Positions 1 to 8,389 of a stretch of DNA of 64,000 nucleotides are shown here, piece after piece (the stretch's first letter is position 1; every line of letters begins with the position of its first letter). The DNA is taken from positions 3,241,923 to 3,305,922 of the forward strand of contig NZ_LT607802.1 in the NCBI RefSeq assembly GCF_900090205.1. Direction: 5' to 3'. Under the pieces are notes generated by a model that saw only the letters and a program-made list of their open reading frames with translations, searched no databases and was not told the DNA's origin. This DNA comes from Vogesella sp. LIG4 (GTDB lineage Bacteria; Pseudomonadota; Gammaproteobacteria; Burkholderiales; Chromobacteriaceae). A program made the translations under genes and the position numbers.

Positions 1-1705
1 TCTGGCCGTGTTCGGAGGACAACTTGGCCCGCACCTCGCCCGGGCTGTCGTCGAACAGTAGCTCGTTGTACTGGCCGCCTTGATGTTCCTTGGATTTGAT
101 GCCGGACAGCGTCTTGTTGCCCGGCAGGTTGCCGGCACCGCTGAACGCCGGTGGTGGGTGGCTGCCGTTGTACAGCACGCCGGTGATCACCGGCCGGTCG
201 ATATCGCCTTCGATGAAATCGACCAGCACTTCCTGGCCGATGCGCGGAATGAACTGGTGGCCCCAAGCGGCGCCGGCGGAGGGCATGGCGACGCGCAGCC
301 AGCAGCTGGAACGGTCGTCGAGGTTGGCGCCGATTTCCGGATGCTCGTCTGGCCGCTGCCAGTGGAACTGCACCTTGATGCGGCCCTGCGCGTCGGTGTG
401 CACTTCCTCATTGGCGGGGCCGACTACGGTGGCGGTCTGCGCACCGCGGGCGCTGGGTTTGGCGTGGGCGGAGCCGGCGTAGGCCGGGGTGAGCGGCAGG
501 CCGCGGCGCTGGGCGTCGAACTCGCTGCGGAACGGCGCGTCGCTGTCATCGCCGCTTGCGGCCAACGTTGGCCGCAAGGCGGCTGGCAGGCTGCGCGCCA
601 GCTCGGCCGGCAGGTTGTTGCGCACGGTAAGGCGCTGGCGGGTGAGCACGAATTCGCGCTGCTCGGCACCATCGCCATCGTGTGCCGGGTGCCCATCGAG
701 GCGGAACCACTGCCCGGCGCCGAGGCCGCGCACCGCGCCGCTGCCACTGAAAGTCTTGGCCTGCGCATCGTGCGCCTGCTGCCGCAGCCGCGCGTAGTGG
801 CTGAGCTGCTCGGCGTCGCTGGCGTAGTAGGCGCCGGGGGCGTCGTAGTGGCTGAGGCTACTCTGCAAACGGCTGCCATCCAGGCCCTGATCCAGCGCCG
901 ATTCGTCGCCGCTGTGGCCGGTGGCCACCGGCTGGTAGTCGAACGTCGCCAGCGCCACGCTGCCGGGCACGATCTGCCGGGCGCCATCCCAGCGAGTCAA
1001 ACCATCTTCTTCTTCCGTCGCATCGCTGCGGTGGAAGCGCACTCGTTCGAGGTTGGCCGCCGGCAGCGAATACGGGTCGTCGAAGGCCACCAGCTTGACC
1101 TGCGGCGTGTCGCCGTCCAGGTGCTCGTAGCGCCAGTTCAAGCCTTCCTCACGCAGCAGGCGGCAGATGAAGTCGTGATCGGATTCGCGATACTGCAGGC
1201 AGTAGCTGCGGCTGGGCAGGCTGCCTGCCAGCACGAAGTCCAGACTTTGCACCGCAGCAAACACCGGGTTGGCCGCAGCGTGCTCGGCAAAGATCTGCCG
1301 CACGATGGCCTCCACCGACAAGTCCTGGAACACCCGCGAGGTCTGGCGCAGGCGCAGCAGCGCGAACGGCGGCTCGACGGTGAGCGCGTACCTGGCGAAG
1401 CCACCGTCGCTGCCCAGCGCCTCGGCGCTGCTGACCACGCCGCAGCGCAGCGTTTCGCTGCCGTCGGCACCGGCAATGCCCAAGCGCACCGGCAGGCCCA
1501 GCAGCGTCTTCAGTTCGATGCTGTCGCTGGCGGACAGGCACTCGACGCGGAAGCGGTAATCGCCGGCCAGCGCCTCCTCGCCGCTGAGTGTCAGCGGCAG
1601 CAGCGCCTGGCTCCAGCGCTGACCGTCGCCCAGCTGCAGGGTGAGCAGGCGCTGGTCCTGGTTGAAGGCGGACGCGAAGCTGGCGAGCAGGTCGGGGAGG
1701 TTCAT
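1..1705 (-). CDS. vgrG: Type VI secretion spike protein VgrG (3' end outside window)
   Basis: The gene starts at the ATG at 1705 (MNLPDLLASFASAF) and reads leftward without a stop to the window edge, giving about 568 visible residues. The protein has the layout of VgrG: an N-terminal phage gp27-like region, then the gp5-like OB-fold region with the family hallmarks SRSYCLQYRESDHDFICRLL (about residues 155-175), GRIKVQFHW, SSCWLRVA and GAAWGHQFIPRIGQEVLVDF. VgrG trimers form the puncturing tip of the type VI secretion tube and can carry effector domains at the C terminus, which lies outside this window. A perfect 20-bp palindrome built of two DUS-like 10-mers (557-576) lies inside the coding region. 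The opposite strand is also open for a long way, which is a codon-composition shadow. Confidence 0.93.
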   Translation of the reverse strand, partial: MNLPDLLASFASAFNQDQRLLTLQLGDGQRWSQALLPLTLSGEEALAGDYRFRVECLSASDSIELKTLLGLPVRLGIAGADGSETLRCGVVSSAEALGSDGGFARYALTVEPPFALLRLRQTSRVFQDLSVEAIVRQIFAEHAAANPVFAAVQSLDFVLAGSLPSRSYCLQYRESDHDFICRLLREEGLNWRYEHLDGDTPQVKLVAFDDPYSLPAANLERVRFHRSDATEEEDGLTRWDGARQIVPGSVALATFDYQPVATGHSGDESALDQGLDGSRLQSSLSHYDAPGAYYASDAEQLSHYARLRQQAHDAQAKTFSGSGAVRGLGAGQWFRLDGHPAHDGDGAEQREFVLTRQRLTVRNNLPAELARSLPAALRPTLAASGDDSDAPFRSEFDAQRRGLPLTPAYAGSAHAKPSARGAQTATVVGPANEEVHTDAQGRIKVQFHWQRPDEHPEIGANLDDRSSCWLRVAMPSAGAAWGHQFIPRIGQEVLVDFIEGDIDRPVITGVLYNGSHPPPAFSGAGNLPGNKTLSGIKSKEHQGGQYNELLFDDSPGEVRAKLSSEHGQ

Positions 1706-1946
1706 GGCAACGACGCGGCTAGAGGCAAAGCGCTGGATTATGCCAAAGAGCTATCCATTTGTCCTGACGGAAAGGCTGCTTAAGCCTTAGCAAATCTCAG
1801 CCATGGGGGAGCGCTGGCGCGCACCGGAGTGTGGCTTCACAGCAGCAGCCGGATTTATTGAACTCCAGCTGCGGCAAGGTACTAGGCGGTATGCCGCCCT
1901 TGCTCTACAGTGCCGATCAATCATGGCACCAGGATGGAACTCAGGT

Positions 1947-2990
1947 ATGGATGCAGTTCTCTCGCAGCTCTCTTTCTCCCTCAATACCGCCAGAACGGTG
2001 GATCAGCTGATCCGGCCGCTGCTGGAAATGCTGGGCAACATCACCGGCATGGAATCCACCTATCTCACCAGTATCGAGCTGGGGCAGTGCCTGCAGCACG
2101 TGCGCTACGCGCGTAATACTGGCGACATGCAGATAGCGGAGGGGCTGAGCGTGCCGTGGGAGGATACGCTGTGCAAACGCTCGCTGGACATGGGGCTTAC
2201 CGCCACCAACCAGGTGGAAACGCTATGGGGCGACTCGGCGGCGGCGCGCCAGCTGGGCATCAAGACCTACCTCAGCGCCCCGGTGCGCAATACCGAAGGC
2301 GGCCTGCTGGGCACGCTGTGCGCCGCCAGCGCCCGCACGCTGCCGATACCGGAGGAAACCCAGACCCTGCTGCAGCTGTTCGCCAATATCGTGGCCAACT
2401 TCATCGAGCGCGAGATGCTGGTGCAGAACCTGCAGGCGGCCAATACCCGGCTGGCGACCTTTGCGCTGACCGATGCGCTGACCGGCCTGCCCAACCGCCG
2501 CGCGCTGTTCGACGAGCTGGAGCGCCTGCTGGCGCAGGCGATACGCAGCAGTGGCAGCGTTCTGGTAGGGGTAATCGACCTGGATGGTTTCAAGCAGATC
2601 AACGACCTCCATGGCCACCAGGGCGGTGACGAATTCCTGCAGGCGGTAGCCGTGCGGCTGCAGTCCGCGCTGCGGGCCGGCGACATGCTGGGGCGCATGG
2701 GGGGCGACGAGTTCCTGGTGATCGGCCCGGGCCCGGACTGGACCAATACCGGCCTGCCCGGTGCGCTGATCAGCGATGGCGAGCCGGCGGATGCGGCGCA
2801 CGCGCTGCAGCAGCGGCTCACCGAGGCCAGCATCGGCGACTATCGCCTGGGCGAGCAGGTTGTGTCTTATCGTGGCGCCAGCGCGGGCGTGGTGGCACTG
2901 GCGCCGTTCGGCCTGCACGGCGCGGCAGCGGTAAAGCTGGCGGACAGCGAAATGTATGTGGTGAAACAGGCCAGAAAGCAGCCTGTCTGA
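1947..2990 (+). CDS. GAF-domain diguanylate cyclase
   Basis: This is a cytoplasmic protein of about 347 residues that makes cyclic di-GMP from two GTP. The first roughly 165 residues fit a GAF sensor domain (hydrophobic helix RTVDQLIRPLLEMLGNITG, then strands ending LLGTLCAAS). A short helix leads into a GGDEF domain starting at TDALTGLPNRRALFDEL. The active-site loop GRMGGDEFLVIG is at about residues 248-259, and RAGD five residues upstream is a complete inhibitory I-site, so product inhibition is expected. I chose ATG 1947 because an AGGATGGA stretch precedes it; in-frame ATGs at 1923 and 1803 lack a ribosome site. There are no membrane segments. The ligand of the GAF domain is unknown. A hairpin follows at 3004-3031. 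Confidence 0.9.
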   Translation: MDAVLSQLSFSLNTARTVDQLIRPLLEMLGNITGMESTYLTSIELGQCLQHVRYARNTGDMQIAEGLSVPWEDTLCKRSLDMGLTATNQVETLWGDSAAARQLGIKTYLSAPVRNTEGGLLGTLCAASARTLPIPEETQTLLQLFANIVANFIEREMLVQNLQAANTRLATFALTDALTGLPNRRALFDELERLLAQAIRSSGSVLVGVIDLDGFKQINDLHGHQGGDEFLQAVAVRLQSALRAGDMLGRMGGDEFLVIGPGPDWTNTGLPGALISDGEPADAAHALQQRLTEASIGDYRLGEQVVSYRGASAGVVALAPFGLHGAAAVKLADSEMYVVKQARKQPV

Positions 2991-3003
2991 GCCTGCGTAG
3001 TAG

Positions 3004-3031
3004 GGCGGATGCCGCTTGGCGGCGATCCGCC
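3004..3031 (+). terminator. Hairpin after the diguanylate cyclase gene
   Basis: GGCGGAT and GCCGC pair with GCGGC and ATCCGCC around a TTG loop, with one bulged G. It lies just after the stop at 2990 and has no strong T-run, so it is either a weak terminator or an mRNA end stabiliser. Confidence 0.4.
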
Positions 3032-3111
3032 GTCAGCAGCAATGGCTCACAGTCAAGATCAACGCAAAGGTTGGCCGCAAACCGGCTGCCATCCGCCGGC
3101 TTTCATCGGCA

Positions 3112-3876
3112 TTACGAAGCGCGGCGCTCGGCGCGGCAAGCTTCCAGCTGGGCGCGCAGTTCCTTCACTTCCGCCGCCAGGTTGTCGCGGGCGGTAACCG
3201 CACCTACCAGCTCCATCGCTGTCGCCAGGCGGGCATCGGATTCGGCCGATGTGGCTGCCACATTGCGTTCCAGCTGCTGGCGCAGGTCGGCCAGCTGCGC
3301 GTCCTTGCCTTCGATGGCCAGTTGATCCTTCGCCTTGCCCACCAGCGCATCGGAGGCAATATCGCGCGCATGCTGCAGTTCCACCGTCAGCCGCTCGATC
3401 TGCGCATCACACTCCGCCAGTGTGACCATGGCCTGGTCACGATCCGCCGTCACCTTGGCCAGCTGTGCCTGCAGTGCTGCGTGGTCCGCCTCCAGCTGCT
3501 GCTGCGACTGCAGCAGCGCAGCCAGGTCACCGTCGGTTTGTGCCAGCTGGTCTCGCAGCCCGCTGCCGGCTTCGTCCGCCAGCTGCTGCGCCCAGCCAAG
3601 CAGTGCGGAGCTGACGGCGTCGGGCAGCGCCAGCAGTGGCGACTCCGGCAGCGCCTGACTGGCCCGCCACGCCGCCAGGTGCGGGTGGATGGCGGCAAGC
3701 GACACATCGCCCAGCGCATCGCGCACCGTGGCCACCGTTACCGGCTGGTTGGCGGCAGCCAGCTGCCGGGCAGCGGCGGCCACCTGCTCAAAACTGATGG
3801 GCTCCAGTGCAGCCGGTGCGGTGCTGGGTGTGTCACTGGCGCTGCTTTGTGCGTCTTCGAATGCGGGTAGAAACAT
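3112..3876 (-). CDS. KfrA-like DNA-binding coiled-coil protein
   Basis: This 254-residue protein has two parts. Residues about 30-115 match the KfrA N-terminal DNA-binding region (SFEQVAAAARQLAAANQPVTVATVRDALG, followed by IHPHLAAWR). The rest is almost continuous heptad-rich coiled coil (LRDQLAQTDGDLAALLQSQQQ through LAAEVKELRAQLEACRAE). KfrA proteins were first described on broad-host-range plasmids, where they bind DNA and build coiled-coil scaffolds; chromosomal relatives are common and mostly unstudied. The start MFLPAFEDAQ at 3876 is chosen over an upstream in-frame ATG because the extra 83 residues look like intergenic translation. No partition genes lie nearby, so I do not infer a plasmid origin. 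Confidence 0.75.
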   Translation of the reverse strand: MFLPAFEDAQSSASDTPSTAPAALEPISFEQVAAAARQLAAANQPVTVATVRDALGDVSLAAIHPHLAAWRASQALPESPLLALPDAVSSALLGWAQQLADEAGSGLRDQLAQTDGDLAALLQSQQQLEADHAALQAQLAKVTADRDQAMVTLAECDAQIERLTVELQHARDIASDALVGKAKDQLAIEGKDAQLADLRQQLERNVAATSAESDARLATAMELVGAVTARDNLAAEVKELRAQLEACRAERRAS

Positions 3877-4084
3877 GGTGTGTTCACTTAACCGGGTAGC
3901 GCTAGCCGGCACAGGGTGGTGCCGCTTCGCCAGAACAGAATCGCCGCCCGGCTCTACAGCCGGGCGCCACAAAAATTCATCACGGCCTGGGGCCTGTCTG
4001 GGTAAAGGCGACCGTCGCGCTGGAATTCTGAAATGGCCAGCGGATTTTTCTGGCAAAACAGCAGCCCGGCACAGCGGCAGCATG

Positions 4085-4109
4085 AAAAAGCCCGGCGCAA
4101 GGGCCGGGC
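4085..4109 (-). terminator. Rho-independent terminator of the MBL-fold hydrolase gene
   Basis: On the minus strand GCCCGGC and GCCGGGC form a stem followed by TTTTT, 53 nt after the hydrolase stop codon. An inverted pair of DUS-like 10-mers (4117-4148) lies between the stop and this hairpin. Confidence 0.75.
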
Positions 4110-4116
4110 GATAGCT

Positions 4117-4148
4117 TGCGGCCAACCTTCATGCCAGGGTTGGCCGCA
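4117..4148. repeat. Inverted pair of DUS-like 10-mers
   Basis: TGCGGCCAAC at 4117-4126 faces GTTGGCCGCA at 4139-4148, with a 12-nt loop. The arms extend by CC/GG to give a stable stem just downstream of the hydrolase gene. Confidence 0.8.
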
Positions 4149-4161
4149 TGGGGAGGGGGCA

Positions 4162-5250
4162 TTACAGCGGGCTGGCGGCAGCCTCCGGCTGGCCTGGGGC
4201 TTGCTGCGGGCTGGCGGCTGTTTGTTCGTTGGCAGCCGCATCCCACCAGGCATGGCCGTGCGCCGGGTTGGCGATATCCAGACGCTCGCCAAAGCGCGGT
4301 GTGCTCAGTGCCACCTGGCACCGGGCGGCCAGTTCGCTTACCCGCTGCAGCGGCTCGGTCCAGGCATGCAGGGCCAGGTCGAAGGTGCCGTTGTGGATAG
4401 GCACCAGCCGCTTGCCCTGCAGGTCGATGTGCGCCTGGACTGTCTGCTCCGGGTGCATGTGCACATCGGCCCAGGCCTCGTTGTAGGCGCCGTTTTCCAC
4501 CAGTGTGATGTCGAACGGGCCGAAGCGCTCGCCGATGGTCTTGAAACCGTCGAAGTAGCCGGTGTCGCCGCTGAAGAAAATCCGTGCCGTCGGCGTAATC
4601 AGCACCCACGATGCCCACAGCGTGCGGTTGCCGTCGGTAAGGCTGCGGCCGGAGAAGTGCTGGGCCGGCGTGGCCACCATGCGCAGGCTGCCCAGCTGCG
4701 TTTCCTGCCACCAGTCGAGCTGCCGCACCTTGGCGGCAGGCACACCCCAGGCGATCAGACGATCGCCCACGCCCAGCGGGGTGATGAACATGCCCACTTT
4801 CTGCTGCAGCAGCAGGATGGTGTCGCGGTCCAGATGGTCGTAATGGTCGTGCGACAGCAGCACGGCTTCCAGCGGCGGCAAGGCATCCAGCGAGATCGGT
4901 GCGGCGTGGAAGCGCTTCGGCCCGATAAAGCGGAACGGGGAGGCGCGCTCGGCAAACACCGGGTCGGTAAGCCAGAATTTGCCGTCCAGCTTCAGCAGCA
5001 CCGTGGAGTGCCCCAGCCGCCACAGGCTGTGGTCCGGCGCGTGCTGCAGATCCTGCGTGGTAAGCGGTAATACCGGAATCGGCGCTACTGGCACTGCCAG
5101 CGGTGATTTGGCGGTCAGATTGCGCCACAGCGCTTTTACCCCGCCCCAGAAGCCGAGCGACGGCAGCTGGCGGAAGTTATGGAAGCGGCCGTCGGCATGA
5201 ATGCTGGCCGAGGCAGCGCGGTGGGCGGTGGCGGGCGGTAGGGTTGACAT
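4162..5250 (-). CDS. Metallo-beta-lactamase-fold hydrolase (UlaG/NAPE-PLD-like)
   Basis: This 362-residue protein carries the zinc-binding HxHxDH motif as SHDHYDHLDRDT, with further ligands in ATPAQHFSGR and FFSGDTGYFDGF. The pattern WRLGHSTVLLKLDGKFWLTDPVFAERASP matches the L-ascorbate-6-phosphate lactonase/NAPE-phospholipase D branch of the fold, which hydrolyses phosphodiesters or lactones. The substrate cannot be read from sequence. The N-terminal 60 residues are variable and contain no convincing signal peptide. The start at 5250 is supported by GGAG eight bases upstream. It lies 54 bp downstream of a co-oriented TetR gene and both have similar palindromes in front of them, so it is probably the regulator's target. 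The C-terminal roughly 30 residues are rich in Ala, Pro and Gln. Confidence 0.85.
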   Translation of the reverse strand: MSTLPPATAHRAASASIHADGRFHNFRQLPSLGFWGGVKALWRNLTAKSPLAVPVAPIPVLPLTTQDLQHAPDHSLWRLGHSTVLLKLDGKFWLTDPVFAERASPFRFIGPKRFHAAPISLDALPPLEAVLLSHDHYDHLDRDTILLLQQKVGMFITPLGVGDRLIAWGVPAAKVRQLDWWQETQLGSLRMVATPAQHFSGRSLTDGNRTLWASWVLITPTARIFFSGDTGYFDGFKTIGERFGPFDITLVENGAYNEAWADVHMHPEQTVQAHIDLQGKRLVPIHNGTFDLALHAWTEPLQRVSELAARCQVALSTPRFGERLDIANPAHGHAWWDAAANEQTAASPQQAPGQPEAAASPL

Positions 5251-5272
5251 GGTATGTTCTCCAAAAATATCG

Positions 5273-5286
5273 TGAGCACTCACTCA
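5273..5286. promoter_or_regulatory. Putative TetR operator in front of the MBL-fold gene
   Basis: TGAGCACTCACTCA reads TGAGTGAGTGCTCA on the gene strand. Its first ten bases are identical to the site in front of the tetR gene at 5890. It sits 23-36 bases before the hydrolase start. Confidence 0.5.
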
Positions 5287-5304
5287 TTTAACGTTCAAAA
5301 AAAA

Positions 5305-5874
5305 TCAACTGCCTGACGTTCCCTGCAAAACCTTGAAACCGGCAGCCTTGTACGCCTCGCTTTGTGCCGGGTCGGCGGCGGCAAAGCGCATGGTGGTGTC
5401 TGCCAGCGCCATGAAAATGGCGTCGGCAAACCCCGCCGGCAGTGCGGCGAGATGGCTCCTGGCAATGAAGGCGCGCGAGGTTTCCAGAATGCCTGGCAGC
5501 AACTCGCTAACCCGGTTGCGGGTGTCGTCGCTGATCCGGTCGGAAACCGCCAGCTGGCTCAATGCCTTGATGGCCTCGGGGTTGGCAATGCCCCAGTCGA
5601 TATAGTTGTTCCACAGCAGCTGCATGGCCGCGTCCAGCGAGGCGGGGGGCGTGCTTGCCTGCTGCAATGCCTCGCCAAGGTTGCGCTTCAGATGCACATA
5701 CAGCTCGTTGAGCAGATCGTCCTTGGTGGGGAAGTAGCGGAACAGGGTGCCTTCGGCCACGCCGGCCTGCCTGGCTATCTGCGAGGTAGGCGCGCCCAGC
5801 CCCTGGCTGGCCACCACCGTGGTGGCGGCTTCAAGCAGGGCCAGCTGTTTTTCTTCGCTGCGGGGGCGTGCCAT
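5305..5874 (-). CDS. TetR/AcrR-family transcriptional regulator
   Basis: This is a 189-residue repressor-type protein. The N-terminal helix-turn-helix is clear: LALLEAATTVVASQGLG, then TSQIARQAGVAEGTLFRYFPTKDDLLNELY at about residues 29-58. The C-terminal ligand-binding part contains MQLLWNNYIDWGIANPEAIKALSQL, typical of TetR_C domains. The gene is upstream of and co-oriented with the MBL-fold hydrolase. A palindromic sequence immediately before its start (5890-5907) shares TGAGTGAGTG with a site before the hydrolase, suggesting autoregulation plus control of the hydrolase. The inducer is unknown. Confidence 0.9.
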   Translation of the reverse strand: MARPRSEEKQLALLEAATTVVASQGLGAPTSQIARQAGVAEGTLFRYFPTKDDLLNELYVHLKRNLGEALQQASTPPASLDAAMQLLWNNYIDWGIANPEAIKALSQLAVSDRISDDTRNRVSELLPGILETSRAFIARSHLAALPAGFADAIFMALADTTMRFAAADPAQSEAYKAAGFKVLQGTSGS

Positions 5875-5889
5875 GGCGCTGTCGGATAT

Positions 5890-5907
5890 TGAGTGAGTGA
5901 TTACTCA
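5890..5907. promoter_or_regulatory. Putative TetR autoregulatory operator
   Basis: TGAGTGAGTGATTACTCA lies 16 bases upstream of the tetR start. The ends (TGAGT/ACTCA) are inverted repeats, and the left ten bases recur before the MBL-fold gene at 5273-5286. Confidence 0.55.
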
Positions 5908-6031
5908 TCTTAATGCCTACCGCCAGCAGGCGCAAGGGGTTTGCCAACCTGATCAGCCAGCCCGCACACCAGGCGGGCAGTGCACGTTGGCCGCATCCAT
6001 GGCAGGCCTGCAGCCGGCCAGGCGCAGCAAG

Positions 6032-7000
6032 CTAGCTGTGGCTGGCCGCCACGCCGCTGGCATGGGCCTGCGCCAACTCCTTGTCACTCAACACAAAGTC
6101 GGCACAGTCCGTTAGCCGGTCCACCGCCAGGTCGATGAAGCGGCGCACCCGCGATGGCTGCGCCGCGCGGCTGCCGTAATACACAAACAGGCTGTAGTGG
6201 TCGGCCATATGCTCCAGCAGGATGGGCGTCAGCCGGCCACTGCGAATCAGCTGCGCCGCCGTGGGTGCGGCCAACTGCCCGATGACTTCGCCGGCCAGCA
6301 CCGCGCGCAGCTCCATCGGCTCGTCATTGGTGCAGAACGCCGGGTTCACCGGCTGATCCTGCATGCTGTCGCCCACGCGGACGCGCCACGGCACCACGCG
6401 GCCATCGCTGGCCCGGCGGAAGGCGCTGCAGCGGTGCGAGCTGAGGTCGTACAGGCTCTGCGGCATGCCGTGCTTGCGCAGGTAGCTGGGCGCGGCGCAG
6501 ATGATCAGCTGCATCGGGAACAGCCGCCGGGCCACCAGGCCTTCCTGCGGCGAGTTGCCCAGCCGGAAGCCGACATCAATGCGGTCTTCCACCCAGTTGC
6601 CGATGCGGTCGTCCAGTTGCACATCGGGCTGCACTTCGGGGTAGAGCCGGCAGTATTCGTCCATTACCGGGCCGATGACCGACTGCAGCACCGTGCGCGG
6701 CCCGACTATCCGCAACGGCCCGGCCAGGTCGTCCTTGCTCTGCCGGACAGCCGACAGCGCCTGCTGGAAGCCGATCAGCGAAGGGTGCACCGCCTCCAGA
6801 AAGCGCTGGCCTTCCTCGGTAAGCGACATGCTGCGGGTGGTGCGGTGAAACAGGCGCACGCCCAGAAGCTGTTCCAGCTGCCCCAGCGCCTTGCTGGCGG
6901 CCTGTGGCGAGATCTGCTGCGCTTCGGCGGCCCGGCTCAGGCTGCCGAACTCGGCCGTGCGCACGAAAGTGGTGATGGAGCGAAGCTCGTTCATGGACAT
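6032..7000 (-). CDS. LysR-family transcriptional regulator
   Basis: This 322-residue regulator has the LysR winged helix at residues 1-60 (MNELRSITTFVRTAEFGSLS, then ISPQAASKALGQLEQLLGVRLFHRTTR) and a substrate-binding domain from about residue 90 (GPLRIVGPRTVLQSVIGPVM through LILLEHMADHYSLFVYYGSR). It belongs to the CrgA/DmlR-type branch, which lacks a long linker insertion. It is transcribed divergently from the iron alcohol dehydrogenase cluster across a 134-bp gap, so it is the likely regulator of that cluster. The start at 7000 (MSMNELRS) was chosen because the homologous region begins there; a second ATG two codons later is equally possible. A DUS-like 10-mer lies within the gene at 6266. 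Confidence 0.9.
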   Translation of the reverse strand: MSMNELRSITTFVRTAEFGSLSRAAEAQQISPQAASKALGQLEQLLGVRLFHRTTRSMSLTEEGQRFLEAVHPSLIGFQQALSAVRQSKDDLAGPLRIVGPRTVLQSVIGPVMDEYCRLYPEVQPDVQLDDRIGNWVEDRIDVGFRLGNSPQEGLVARRLFPMQLIICAAPSYLRKHGMPQSLYDLSSHRCSAFRRASDGRVVPWRVRVGDSMQDQPVNPAFCTNDEPMELRAVLAGEVIGQLAAPTAAQLIRSGRLTPILLEHMADHYSLFVYYGSRAAQPSRVRRFIDLAVDRLTDCADFVLSDKELAQAHASGVAASHS

Positions 7001-7134
7001 GGTGCAACCCCGCGGCGAATTAACATCAAAAAGTTGTAGATTATTCAAATAATAATGCTCTAGTTTAATGTTTGCCCGGAAACTAAAGTTCCGTCCATCA
7101 AGACCACCGGCCATCACGGCAGCAGAGGACTCAC
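7001..7134. promoter_or_regulatory. Divergent promoter region, LysR regulator / alcohol dehydrogenase cluster
   Basis: This gap separates divergent genes and is locally AT-rich at 7018-7065, with repeated TTATTC/AATAAT motifs. LysR proteins normally bind such intergenic regions at a T-N11-A site. I cannot single out one site with confidence. Confidence 0.4.
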
Positions 7135-8283
7135 ATGGACAACTTCATTTTCTTCAACCCCACCAAAATCGACTTCGGCACCGGCAAGGAGCAGCTGATC
7201 GGTCAGCACCTGGCCGAGCACGGCATCAAAAAGGTGCTGCTCTGCTTCGGCAGCGACCGCATCAAGCGCGACGGCCTGTTCCAGGTGGTGAGCAAGAGTT
7301 TGGCCGCGCACGATATCGAGTTCATCGAATTCGGCGGCATCGTCAGCAACCCGCTGCTGTCGAAAGTGCGCGATGGCATCGCCCTGGCGCGCGGCCACCA
7401 GGTGGGCGCCGTGCTCAGTGTGGGCGGCGGCTCGGTGCTGGACAGTTCCAAAGCCATTGCCGCCGGCGTGCCGTACCAGGGCGATGTGTGGGACCTGTTC
7501 ATCGGCAAGGCCGGCATTGCCTCGGCGCTGCCGGTGTTCTCCATCCTCACCCTGGCCGCTACCGGCAGCGAGATGAACAGCGGCGCGGTGGTAACCAACG
7601 AAGCCACCAAGGAAAAATTCGCCATCCAGTCGGTGCATACCTTCCCGCGCGTATCCATCGTCAACCCGGCGCTGATGCAGACCGTGTCGCGCGATTACCT
7701 GGTCTACTCGGCCGCCGACATCATCGCGCACTGCATCGAAGGCTATTTCACCGCCACGGTGCAGCCCACGCTGCACTCGCGCATGGTGGAAGCCATCGTC
7801 AACACCGTGATCGACACCACGGAAACACTGCTGGACAACCCGGCCGACTACGCGGCGCGCGCCGAGTTTGCCTGGGCCTCCACCCAGGCGCTGAACGGCC
7901 TGATCTACGCCGGCACGGCGGGTTTCAGCTACCCGAACCACATGATCGAGCACGCGCTGTCGGCACTGTTCAACGTGCCGCACGGCGCCGGGCTGTCGGT
8001 GATCATGCCGGCGTGGATGAAGTGGTATCACGACCGCAATCCGGCGCAGTTCCAGCGCCTGGCGCAATACGTGTTCGGCGCAGACACCCCGCAGCAGGGC
8101 ATCGCCGCGCTGGAAGCCTGGTTCGACAAGATCGGCACCCCCACGCGCCTGTCGCAGCTGGGCATTGGCGAGGCGGATCTGCCGGCCATTACCGACAACG
8201 TGCTGGGCAATGCGCAGTGGTTCGGCATTGCCGACATCTACAGCCGCGACGTAGTGGCCACCATCCTGCGCAACGCGCTGTGA
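7135..8283 (+). CDS. Iron-containing alcohol dehydrogenase (YqhD/butanol dehydrogenase-like)
   Basis: This 382-residue cytoplasmic enzyme belongs to the group III iron-dependent dehydrogenases that reduce aldehydes with NAD(P)H. The nucleotide-binding GGGSVLDSSKAIAAG (about residues 97-111), the metal region SAADIIAHCIEGYF and SYPNHMIEHALSALFNVPHGAGLSV supply the expected Asp and His ligands. The start MDNFIFFNPTKIDFGTG is the standard family N terminus. It leads a gene set with a DHA2 exporter, an aldo/keto reductase and a cupin, next to a divergent LysR. In other bacteria this set responds to reactive aldehydes or electrophiles, so carbonyl detoxification is my best guess; the true substrate is not shown by sequence. 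Confidence 0.9.
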   Translation: MDNFIFFNPTKIDFGTGKEQLIGQHLAEHGIKKVLLCFGSDRIKRDGLFQVVSKSLAAHDIEFIEFGGIVSNPLLSKVRDGIALARGHQVGAVLSVGGGSVLDSSKAIAAGVPYQGDVWDLFIGKAGIASALPVFSILTLAATGSEMNSGAVVTNEATKEKFAIQSVHTFPRVSIVNPALMQTVSRDYLVYSAADIIAHCIEGYFTATVQPTLHSRMVEAIVNTVIDTTETLLDNPADYAARAEFAWASTQALNGLIYAGTAGFSYPNHMIEHALSALFNVPHGAGLSVIMPAWMKWYHDRNPAQFQRLAQYVFGADTPQQGIAALEAWFDKIGTPTRLSQLGIGEADLPAITDNVLGNAQWFGIADIYSRDVVATILRNAL

Positions 8284-8389
8284 TGCACCGGCGGCAGCGG
8301 GCAGCAGATGCCGCTCGCTGCGGCCCTTACTCCGGAAGCAACACCATGAAAATGCACCAGGCAGGCAACGCTCGGGAGGTGAACACCGC

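Noticed and set aside
80..1783. 567-codon open frame on the plus strand at the left edge
   Set aside because: It is antisense to vgrG, whose conserved motifs are unmistakable on the minus strand.
2624..2638. A second GGDEF string in the diguanylate cyclase (HGHQGGDEFLQAV)
   Set aside because: This is the conserved GHxxGD helix of the same GGDEF domain that happens to read GGDEF; the active-site loop is the one at about 2700.
3112..3876. KfrA homologue as evidence of plasmid origin
   Set aside because: No replication or partition genes are present and the surroundings are core chromosomal genes; chromosomal KfrA-like proteins are common.
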